DNA of 6,849 bases from CAZEAN01 sp964510225 (GTDB taxonomy: Bacteria; Planctomycetota; Planctomycetia; Isosphaerales; Isosphaeraceae), in NCBI GenBank assembly GCA_964510225.1, contig CAZEAN010000210.1:1-6849 (forward strand), given 5' to 3'. The position numbers and the translations under genes were made by a program. The notes beneath the pieces were generated by a model. The model saw only the letters and a list, made by a program, of their open reading frames with translations, was not told the DNA's origin and ran no database searches. Shown here one piece after another: positions 1 through 6,627 of the stretch (the first letter of the stretch is position 1; every line of letters starts with the position of its first letter).

Positions 1-789
1 CAAGCGGAGCTGGTCGCCCTACTCAATCGGGCTCCTGGCCAGTCGCCTGAGGTTCCTCAATCGATTCAGGTTGCTTACCACCGTTGGGATTTGGCTGAGT
101 TAATCAGAGTCGCTCGCGAACGCCAACCTGCAGTGCTCTCCGCCATGCTGGGCAAGGAAGCCAGCCGCTGGGGTATTGAGGTCGCCCAATTGCGTCGTGT
201 TCCAGATCTAACAGCCAGCTTTCAGTATATCTTTATCGACGGTAACCGCCCCCCATCAACGGTTGTTGAAGTAGGACGCGATGCATTTTCGTTTGGCCTC
301 GGCATCGATTTACCAATCTGGAAACGCAAGTATGACGCAATCGAGCACCAGGCAAGAGCTGAAGCCCGAGCGGCAAGTGCGAATCTTGAAGAGCAGCTCC
401 GGCGAACCGAGGAGCTTGTATCGGCGCTTAAGCTCGAGGCTGACGCTGCCTATGATACCGTAAGATTGTTCGAAGACTCCATCCTACCGAGGGCTCGTCA
501 GACACTCCAAGCCGATCGTCGAGCTTACCGAATCCCCGAGGGAGGAGTAGACTTCGATCGTGTCGCCAACGATTTCCGGACTGTCGTTGCCCTCGAGTCG
601 GAGTATTTCACGGCTGTTGGTCGAATGGCAATTGCTCTAGCCCGACTCGAACAAGCTGTTGGGTCTTCTCTTTCTAACATACCAGGCGTTGACCCCAGGG
701 AGCCTACTTCGAGGGAGAATGATGACGACACTGAACGATCGCCCGATGGCGACAACACCTCGACCGGAGGCCGCAACACCAACAACTAA
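1..789 (+). CDS. TolC/CusC-family outer-membrane efflux channel, 5'-truncated by the window edge
   Basis: This is the C-terminal 262 residues of an outer-membrane factor, the exit duct of a tripartite efflux pump. The frame is open from base 1, so the gene starts upstream; family members are usually about 450 residues. The first visible residues (ALLNRAPG) match the end of the first structural repeat of this family. Residues 34-110 contain a second repeat start (ELIRVARERQPAVL), a beta-strand region and the typical FSFGLGIDLPIWKRK stretch at 96-110. Two long alanine-, glutamate- and arginine-rich helices follow (about 111-170 and 185-220), ending in LEQAVG at 216-221. The last 40 residues are a polar, Asp/Ser/Thr/Asn-rich tail with no recognisable fold. 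Its final 68 bp are also read, in another frame, as the start of the adaptor gene. Adjacency to CusB- and CusA-like genes makes a metal-efflux channel the likely role. The family call is firm; a specific CusC name is not. Confidence 0.9.
   Translation, partial: QAELVALLNRAPGQSPEVPQSIQVAYHRWDLAELIRVARERQPAVLSAMLGKEASRWGIEVAQLRRVPDLTASFQYIFIDGNRPPSTVVEVGRDAFSFGLGIDLPIWKRKYDAIEHQARAEARAASANLEEQLRRTEELVSALKLEADAAYDTVRLFEDSILPRARQTLQADRRAYRIPEGGVDFDRVANDFRTVVALESEYFTAVGRMAIALARLEQAVGSSLSNIPGVDPREPTSRENDDDTERSPDGDNTSTGGRNTNN
711..717 (+). promoter_or_regulatory. Ribosome binding site for the adaptor gene
   Basis: GAGGGAG lies just upstream of two consecutive in-frame ATG codons (719 and 722). The GAGG core is 7 nt from the second ATG and 4 nt from the first, so 722 is preferred, with 719 as a close alternative. 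An in-frame ATG at 659 would give a longer protein but has no comparable purine-rich stretch and would overlap the channel gene by 131 bp. The site lies inside the end of the channel coding sequence, which suggests coupled translation. Confidence 0.6.
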
Positions 790-2788
790 TCCAAATCGCT
801 GGTGGTGGCTTCGATCGATCGTACACGCTGCCCTGACGTTTGCTGTTGGCCTGGGGTTGATTTGGGCACTCGGATTCGCACAGCGGCGAGGTTGGATTGA
901 AGCTGGCGCGATGAAGCCGGTAGTCAACGATACTCAACCACAGGCGTCTGAGCATACCTGCCCAATGCACCCCCAGATTCGACAACCTGAGAGTGGTCGT
1001 TGCCCCATCTGCAGTATGGAACTGGTTTCGGTTGCTACTGGAGAAGGTGGAACAGAAAACCAATCCGAAACAAGTATCGCCATCGATCCGGTTGCTCGAC
1101 GAGTCGCAGGGATTCAAACCATCGATGCTGAGCGGACTGTCGTTGAGCGGACGATACGGGCCCCTGGTTTGATTCGGTTTGATGAGAGCCGCTATGCCAC
1201 GATAGCCGCTTATGTAGGAGGCCGGATTGAGGAGATGTTCGCCGATTACACGGGAGTTGAAGTAGCAAAGGGAGACCACTTATTCGTCCTCTATAGCCCA
1301 GCACTCTATGCTGCCCAAGGGGAGTACCTCGAAAGTCTGGAAGGACTAAGGAACCTCGGTAGCACTGTCCTACCAGAAGCACGACGGTTCCAGCGCCGGC
1401 TCGTCGACGATGCTCGCCAACGCCTTCTGGAACTCGGGATGACCGAGGAACAGGTTGCGACACTCGATCGTTCGGGCGAACCCAAAACTCGATTAACAAC
1501 CTACACACCGATTGGTGGAACTGTCGTTGAGCGAATGGGTCTTGAAGGGCAATACGTTAAAGTTGGTGATCCGATCTACACCATTGCCGACCTCTCGACT
1601 GTCTGGCTGATGCTCGAACTCTTCCCTGAAGACGCCTCCGCCATTCGGTACGGACAACGAGTCACCGCAACCATCCGATCGATCCCTGGCCGACAGTTCG
1701 AGGGCCGGGTGGCGTTTGTTGATCCTGTCGTCGATCCCCAGACACGAACAGTGAGTGTGCGGGTTGAAATGCCAAATCCTAACGGGCACCTCCGCCCTGG
1801 AGACTACGCAACCGCGAAGGTCACAGTGCCAATCGGCCCGCAAGGTGAAGTTTACGATGCTGAACTCGCGGGCAAGTGGATCAGCCCGATGCATCCGCAG
1901 ATCATCCGCGAAGAGCCTGGCGAATGCCCGGTCTGTGGCATGGACCTTGTCTCAACCGCTGAGTACGGATACGCTCCGTCACCTATACCCAGACCCGAGG
2001 CTGTCGTCGTTCCTCGAAGAGCAGTACTGATGGCCGGTGACCACAGCGTGGCCTACGTTGAAACCGAACCAGGACGGTTCGAGATCCGAGCACTGACACT
2101 TGGACCAGTGACCCCAGAACTCGCTGTCGTGCTTGAGGGGATTGATGTCGGAGAACAGGTTGCCCTTGAAGGAAACTTCCTGATCGACTCACAGATGCAG
2201 CTTGCCGGGAACCCGTCTGTCATTGACCCAACTCGAGCCTTGCTCAGAACGCCTGCTCACGACGGAGATCAGCCCATCGGACCCCTTGAAGTTGCCGAAG
2301 GGGAAGTACAGACACTCGCCGGGGAGGCGGGTCGAACGCTCGAACGACTCTACGGCGCTTATCTCAACATCCAGGCAACTCTTGCGGCCGATCGACCAGT
2401 GGTCGATACCGAAGTCAACGCCCTAATTACCTCGGCCCGTTACTTGGCCGACGATGACGTCCTTCCGAGAACAATTACTGAATTAGCCGAGGCTCTCGCC
2501 ACAGATGCGGAGACACTTATTCAGCCCAAAATTGCCCAATCCCGCGAGGCATTTAAACCAATCAGCGATGCGGCGATTCGCCTTGCCTCCAAGTTCCGAG
2601 GTGTCGGGTCTTCGACACCACTGATTCAGTACTATTGCCCGATGGTCGTTGGAGGTGGTGGAGACTGGCTCCAGGCGGACGAGGATCTCCGGAATCCCTA
2701 TTATGGCGCCGAAATGCTCACATGCGGTGCCCCCATTAGGACGTTTGCCATCGCCGGTCCGGAAGCAACGTCCGGTCGGGATGATTGA
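722..2788 (+). CDS. cusB: CusB-type heavy-metal RND periplasmic adaptor with two HMBD modules and a DUF3347-like C-terminus
   Basis: This 688-residue membrane-fusion protein should link the inner-membrane pump to the outer-membrane channel and probably passes Cu(I)/Ag(I) to the pump. A short polar N-terminus precedes a WWW motif and one transmembrane anchor (about 30-52). A heavy-metal-binding module follows at 77-103 (CPMHP at 80-84, CPIC at 94-97, M99). The split lipoyl/barrel-sandwich domain is at about 159-192 and 257-291, around a helical hairpin at 194-254. The beta-barrel is at about 292-371. A second metal-binding module sits at 384-411 (SPMHP, CPVC, GM), before the membrane-proximal domain at about 425-500. 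The last 170 residues are helical and end in a DUF3347-like motif: CPM at 639-641, W649, NPYYG at 658-662 and CG at 668-669. It is far longer than E. coli CusB (about 400 residues) because of these additions. It overlaps the channel gene by 68 bp and ends 63 bp before the pump gene. The adaptor call is firm; metal specificity is inferred. Confidence 0.93.
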   Translation: MTTLNDRPMATTPRPEAATPTTNPNRWWWLRSIVHAALTFAVGLGLIWALGFAQRRGWIEAGAMKPVVNDTQPQASEHTCPMHPQIRQPESGRCPICSMELVSVATGEGGTENQSETSIAIDPVARRVAGIQTIDAERTVVERTIRAPGLIRFDESRYATIAAYVGGRIEEMFADYTGVEVAKGDHLFVLYSPALYAAQGEYLESLEGLRNLGSTVLPEARRFQRRLVDDARQRLLELGMTEEQVATLDRSGEPKTRLTTYTPIGGTVVERMGLEGQYVKVGDPIYTIADLSTVWLMLELFPEDASAIRYGQRVTATIRSIPGRQFEGRVAFVDPVVDPQTRTVSVRVEMPNPNGHLRPGDYATAKVTVPIGPQGEVYDAELAGKWISPMHPQIIREEPGECPVCGMDLVSTAEYGYAPSPIPRPEAVVVPRRAVLMAGDHSVAYVETEPGRFEIRALTLGPVTPELAVVLEGIDVGEQVALEGNFLIDSQMQLAGNPSVIDPTRALLRTPAHDGDQPIGPLEVAEGEVQTLAGEAGRTLERLYGAYLNIQATLAADRPVVDTEVNALITSARYLADDDVLPRTITELAEALATDAETLIQPKIAQSREAFKPISDAAIRLASKFRGVGSSTPLIQYYCPMVVGGGGDWLQADEDLRNPYYGAEMLTCGAPIRTFAIAGPEATSGRDD

Positions 2789-2842
2789 TCGCCACTGACG
2801 AAACATCACCCCCATCTATGTCCTACTCCTCGGCGAAACGCT

Positions 2843-2846
2843 GGAG
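2843..2846 (+). promoter_or_regulatory. Ribosome binding site for the pump gene
   Basis: GGAG lies 5 nt upstream of ATG 2852 and decides that start. A second in-frame ATG at 2861 would be 14 nt away, which is too far for efficient pairing. Starting at 2852 gives an N-terminus of about 12 residues before the first membrane helix, as expected for this family. Confidence 0.6.
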
Positions 2847-2851
2847 TCTCG

Positions 2852-5800
2852 ATGTTGCGTATGCTCGTCTCGTTCTCTGTGAAAGAATGGCCACTTGTCT
2901 TGATCCTGGCAACTGGTCTGGTGATTTACGGTTGGACATGTACGAAAACGGTACCAATCGACGCGATCCCCGATGTCGGTGAGAACCAAGTGATCGTACT
3001 CGCCGAGTGGCCAGGACGGTCCCCTAAGGATATCGAAGACCAAGTTACCTACCCACTCTCTATCGACCTCCTTGCTGTACCAGGAGCCGAGAGCGTCCGA
3101 GGCAAGAGTCTCTTCGGTTTCAGCTTTGTGCAAGTCACCTTCTCCGACCAAACTGACTTCTATTGGGCTCGTTCTCGAGTCGCCGAACAACTCTCGACGA
3201 TCGGGGGAACGCTTCCCGAGGGAGTCTCTCCAGCGATCGGACCAGATGCCACAGCACTCGGCCAGATATACTGGTACGTCCTCGATCCTGGTGACACTGG
3301 CAACGATCTCGCTGAGTTGAGATCGGTCCAGGATTTCATCGTGAAGTACGCACTCCAATCGGTGAAGGGTGTTTCAGAGGTCGCTTCAATTGGGGGGTAT
3401 GTCCGGCAATATCAAGTGGAGGTCAATCCCGATCAACTCCGATTTCACGGTATCCCTTTGGACGAGGTCGTTCGTGCTGTCCGTGATGCCAACATCGACG
3501 TCGGCGCAAAGACAATTGAACAGTCAGGAATGGAGTTCATCATCCGAGGTCGGGGCTTTGTTGGTTCCGGTACCGGTACTGGGGATCCTGAAAACGTCAT
3601 CGCTGACATCGAATCAACCGTCGTCCAAAGTCGAGAGGGAATTCCGGTCCGTGTCCGTGACCTGGCACAGGTCCAGCTCGGACCAGCGTTTCGACGAGGA
3701 GCACTTGATCGAAACGGGGGCGAGGCTGTGGGTGGTGTCGTTGTCATGCAGCACGGTGAAAACCCAAGAGCTGTGATCGATCGTGTTAAGGCTGCGATCA
3801 GCCAACTTGAACCGTCACTCAATGGTATTCAGATCGTCGGCGTCTATGACCGAACGGTCTTAATCGATGAAACCATCGCTACTTTGACCGACGCATTGAC
3901 ACAAGAAATCGTCATTACGCTGACAGTGGTCTTGTTATTCCTGCTCAATCTTCGTGCTGGACTCGTCGTGGCGGCAACTCTGCCGGTTGCAGTCTTGCTG
4001 TCCTTCATCGCTATGCAGCACACCGGTGTTGACGCAAACATAATGTCGCTGGCCGGTATTGCAATCGCCATTGGCACAATGGTCGATATGGGAATCATTG
4101 TCTCGGAGAATATCTTCGAACATCTTGCTGCGTGGGAAGCCAACGGGCGTCCGGGCGGCTCGGTCGGACGTCGTCAGGTAATCGTCAATTCTACTCTTGA
4201 AGTTGGTCCCGCTGTCGTCACTGCTGTCGCCACAACGGTCGTTAGTTTCTTGCCCGTCTTCTTCCTGACCGGTCGAGATTTCAAGCTCTTCTCTCCCCTG
4301 GCTTGGACCAAGACTTTTGCCCTCGTGGCCAGTCTCCTCGTGGCTATTTGCCTCGTGCCATCACTCTGTCGACTCCTTCTCGGCACTCCACGCGCCAATC
4401 GTTGGACCGGCCTGGTCACAGGGTGCCTCCTAGCGACCTTGGTCATCGCAACTGGTGTAAGTCTTTGGGCCAACAAGCTCGCCCAGACTCTCGATATCCG
4501 GATCGAGGTCATACTCGGGGTGGCCGGAATTCTAGGTCTGCTCGTCGGTTATAGGATTGCTCGGGAGCAGCCGAGACCCCTCACGGAGAATCCTATTTCG
4601 AAGGGGATCAACGCGGTTTATCGACCAGTTCTCCGCTTCTGCCTGAAGCACAAATTCGGTTTTTTGGCGGTACCTGCCTTACTGGTCATTATTGGGCTCG
4701 GTGCTTGGTTTGGACTCCCCAAAGTGCTTCAGCCACTCGATCGTCTGGCGACAGACCTCGGTACAGATCTCAACGCAGTCCCTGGCTACGTCCGGTTCAA
4801 GCACCAATTCCTCGGTCTTGAGAGCGACGACTGGATTCCTCTCGACGAAGGAAGCTGGTTTTACATGCCAACCCTGTACCCTGCCGCCAGCTTCTCCCAG
4901 GCGATGAAGGTGCTGCAGTCACAGGATGCTCGGATTTCGGCGATTCCAGAGGTCCGTGATGTGCTCGGCAAGATCGGTCGGGTCGACTCAGCATTGGACC
5001 CAGCCCCGGCGGCAATGATTGAGACATATGTAATGCTCGAGCCCCGCGACCAATGGCGGCCTGGTATCTCGTCTCAGGAGATCTGGGACCAGATCGATGC
5101 TGCGGCCGCCCTGCCCGGCGTTACTCCGGCCTCACCACTCCAGCCCATCGAGGGCCGTGTCGTAATGCTCCAGAGTGGGATCAAGGCACCAATGGCGATC
5201 CGAATTATCGGGAACCGTCTCGAAGAACTCTCGGAGGCTGCTGAAGAGGTCGCCGATCATCTCCGGACGGAAGTTCTCGAAGTCGACGCCCGAACCCTGA
5301 ACCCTGATGTCGTTTTAGGTAAGCCCTATCTCGAATTCGCCGTGGATCGGGAGCAAGCGGCACGGTTCGGGATGACGGTTGCTCAAGTCAACCAAGTCAT
5401 TGAAGTCGCTCTGGGTGGTGCGAATGTTGCAACGACGATCGAGGGGCGGGAACGCTACCCGATTCAGATTCGCTACCGCCGAGGTCTCAGGGACCGACTT
5501 GAGGACCTCGGAGACTTGCCCGTGGTAACACCAGATGGTGAAGTCGTCCCGCTCTCGATTCTGGCGGAGATTGAAACGACTTGGGGCCCTGGCTCGATTA
5601 GCAGTGAGGATGCTCGACTCGTGGCCCATGTCTCATTTGCTCCTTCGGGAATCACTGGCGACTTGGAAACGGTAAGTGCTGCAATGGCATCCCTCAAAGA
5701 AGCAAGAGCCGTCGGTACACTCGAACTGCCCGCCGGCTATGAATTAGAGGCAGTCGGTTCATTCCGGAACCAAATCGAAGCAAACCAACGACTTACCTGG

Positions 5801-6331
5801 CTCATCCCTCTCGTCATCCTGATCAACCTCGGTTTGATCTACCTTCAGTTCCGCCGACTCTCCACAACACTCGTCGTGTTTTCGGGGATACCAGTTGCGT
5901 TCGCTGGAGGGATGATAGCACTGGGTATTGCTGGGGAGGAATTGAACACCGCAGTCTGGGTGGGGTTTATCGCGTTGTTCGGTATCGCCGTCGATGACGG
6001 CGTGGTCATGATGACCTATCTCGAACAAGTCTTTGCACGACGACGCCCAGAGGATGTGGCTTCAGCACGGACGGCGACCATTGAGGCCGGCGCGAGGCGC
6101 ATCCGCCCTTGCCTGATGACAACCGCAACGACCTTGGCTGCCCTCATACCGGTTTTAGTCTCAGAGGGTCGCGGCGCAGAGGTCGCTCAGGCGATGGCGA
6201 TTCCGGTCTTTGGTGGTATGTGTGTTGAACTGGTCACACTCTTCGTCGTACCGGTTGTCTATTGTGGCTTGGCGGAACTCCGACTGGCGATGGGTCTGAA
6301 GCTTCAGATAGGAGACAGAGACGGAGGCTGA
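2852..6331 (+). CDS. cusA: CusA-type heavy-metal efflux RND permease (predicted Cu(I)/Ag(I)/H+ antiporter)
   Basis: This 1159-residue inner-membrane pump drives metal export with the proton gradient. It has the RND layout: TM1 at about 13-30, a first periplasmic porter region, TM2-TM6 at about 346-509, TM7 at about 601-621, a second porter region, and TM8-TM12 at about 982-1139. Family blocks include DAIPD (37-41), QVTYPL (64-69), VPGAESVRG (76-84), YWARSRV (104-110) and GPDAT (130-134). Aligned from memory with E. coli CusA, the three cleft methionines M573, M623 and M672 are M672, M722 and M772 here. The reported cleft relay residues R83, E567, D617, E625, R669 and K678 are R83, E666, D716, E724, R769 and K778. 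TM4 reads IGTMVDMGIIVSEN with the essential aspartate at D412, resembling CusA rather than CzcA. Oddities are two extra hydrophobic helices (about 517-540 and 550-570), an insertion at about 625-664, and Cys1087 where E. coli has a relay lysine. E. coli CusA has 1047 residues. The family is certain; Cu/Ag specificity is likely but untested. Confidence 0.96.
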   Translation: MLRMLVSFSVKEWPLVLILATGLVIYGWTCTKTVPIDAIPDVGENQVIVLAEWPGRSPKDIEDQVTYPLSIDLLAVPGAESVRGKSLFGFSFVQVTFSDQTDFYWARSRVAEQLSTIGGTLPEGVSPAIGPDATALGQIYWYVLDPGDTGNDLAELRSVQDFIVKYALQSVKGVSEVASIGGYVRQYQVEVNPDQLRFHGIPLDEVVRAVRDANIDVGAKTIEQSGMEFIIRGRGFVGSGTGTGDPENVIADIESTVVQSREGIPVRVRDLAQVQLGPAFRRGALDRNGGEAVGGVVVMQHGENPRAVIDRVKAAISQLEPSLNGIQIVGVYDRTVLIDETIATLTDALTQEIVITLTVVLLFLLNLRAGLVVAATLPVAVLLSFIAMQHTGVDANIMSLAGIAIAIGTMVDMGIIVSENIFEHLAAWEANGRPGGSVGRRQVIVNSTLEVGPAVVTAVATTVVSFLPVFFLTGRDFKLFSPLAWTKTFALVASLLVAICLVPSLCRLLLGTPRANRWTGLVTGCLLATLVIATGVSLWANKLAQTLDIRIEVILGVAGILGLLVGYRIAREQPRPLTENPISKGINAVYRPVLRFCLKHKFGFLAVPALLVIIGLGAWFGLPKVLQPLDRLATDLGTDLNAVPGYVRFKHQFLGLESDDWIPLDEGSWFYMPTLYPAASFSQAMKVLQSQDARISAIPEVRDVLGKIGRVDSALDPAPAAMIETYVMLEPRDQWRPGISSQEIWDQIDAAAALPGVTPASPLQPIEGRVVMLQSGIKAPMAIRIIGNRLEELSEAAEEVADHLRTEVLEVDARTLNPDVVLGKPYLEFAVDREQAARFGMTVAQVNQVIEVALGGANVATTIEGRERYPIQIRYRRGLRDRLEDLGDLPVVTPDGEVVPLSILAEIETTWGPGSISSEDARLVAHVSFAPSGITGDLETVSAAMASLKEARAVGTLELPAGYELEAVGSFRNQIEANQRLTWLIPLVILINLGLIYLQFRRLSTTLVVFSGIPVAFAGGMIALGIAGEELNTAVWVGFIALFGIAVDDGVVMMTYLEQVFARRRPEDVASARTATIEAGARRIRPCLMTTATTLAALIPVLVSEGRGAEVAQAMAIPVFGGMCVELVTLFVVPVVYCGLAELRLAMGLKLQIGDRDGG

Positions 6332-6627
6332 AAGCGAACCCTACCCCGTTTGTCGGTGGCACAACGTGGAATTATCGATGACCTCATACACCGTTGCTAG
6401 GATTTCCTCCGACGATTCTGCTTTATTCACGATCATCTCTCGTTGGTCCATTTTGTTCGAGATCAGTGAAGGCTGATGACTCGTCGAGCGGCTCCAGTGA
6501 TCATCAACGAACAACCTGAGGATCTCCTCTACCGGATGTACCGCTTGGGAGCCTGGAGCTGGATCCTTGTGGATGAGGCAGCCGGCTTCCCTCTTCCCGG
6601 ACCATCAGCCGATCGTCCCTGGTTTCG
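6332..6627. other. Non-coding stretch between convergent genes
   Basis: These 296 bases separate the pump stop codon from the stop codon of the opposing P450 gene. I find no convincing gene on either strand, only short open frames (about 32 and 36 codons) with no good ribosome site or recognisable product. I see no tRNA-like fold and no intrinsic terminator with a T-tract for either gene. One imperfect hairpin lies near the middle and is listed separately. Confidence 0.6.
6458..6483. repeat. Imperfect inverted repeat, weak candidate for shared transcription end
   Basis: The arms CGAG-ATCAG and CTGAT-(GA)-CTCG pair around a 6-nt loop (TGAAGG), with a 2-nt bulge on the right arm. Its position between convergent genes would suit a shared terminator. 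However, no run of T follows it on either strand, so it is not a classical intrinsic terminator and may be chance. Confidence 0.25.

Noticed and set aside
2391..2407. Perfect inverted repeat with 8-bp arms (ATCGACCA-G-TGGTCGAT) inside the adaptor gene
   Set aside because: It lies in the middle of the coding sequence for DRPVVD in the DUF3347-like region. The rich use of GATC and TCGA in these genes makes such palindromes likely by chance.
2816..3358. Long - strand open frame of 180 codons opposite the pump start
   Set aside because: It runs antisense to strongly conserved CusA sequence and shows no domain of its own, so it is a shadow frame.
3566..3580. Repeated CCGGTAC/GGTAC palindromes in the pump gene
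   Set aside because: They encode the glycine-rich loop GSGTGTG (residues 238-244). The repetition follows from alternating Gly and Thr codons, not a regulatory site.
6342..6452. Short - strand open frame of 36 codons (MDQREMIVNKAESSEE...) between the pump and the P450
   Set aside because: Its composition looks protein-like, but there is no ribosome site before its ATG, no known family, and the frame extends upstream as unconvincing sequence. Conservation in relatives would be needed to revive it.
6378..6476. Plus-strand open frame of 32 codons after the pump gene
   Set aside because: It is too short, has no Shine-Dalgarno sequence, and overlaps the equally weak - strand frame; nothing favours coding.
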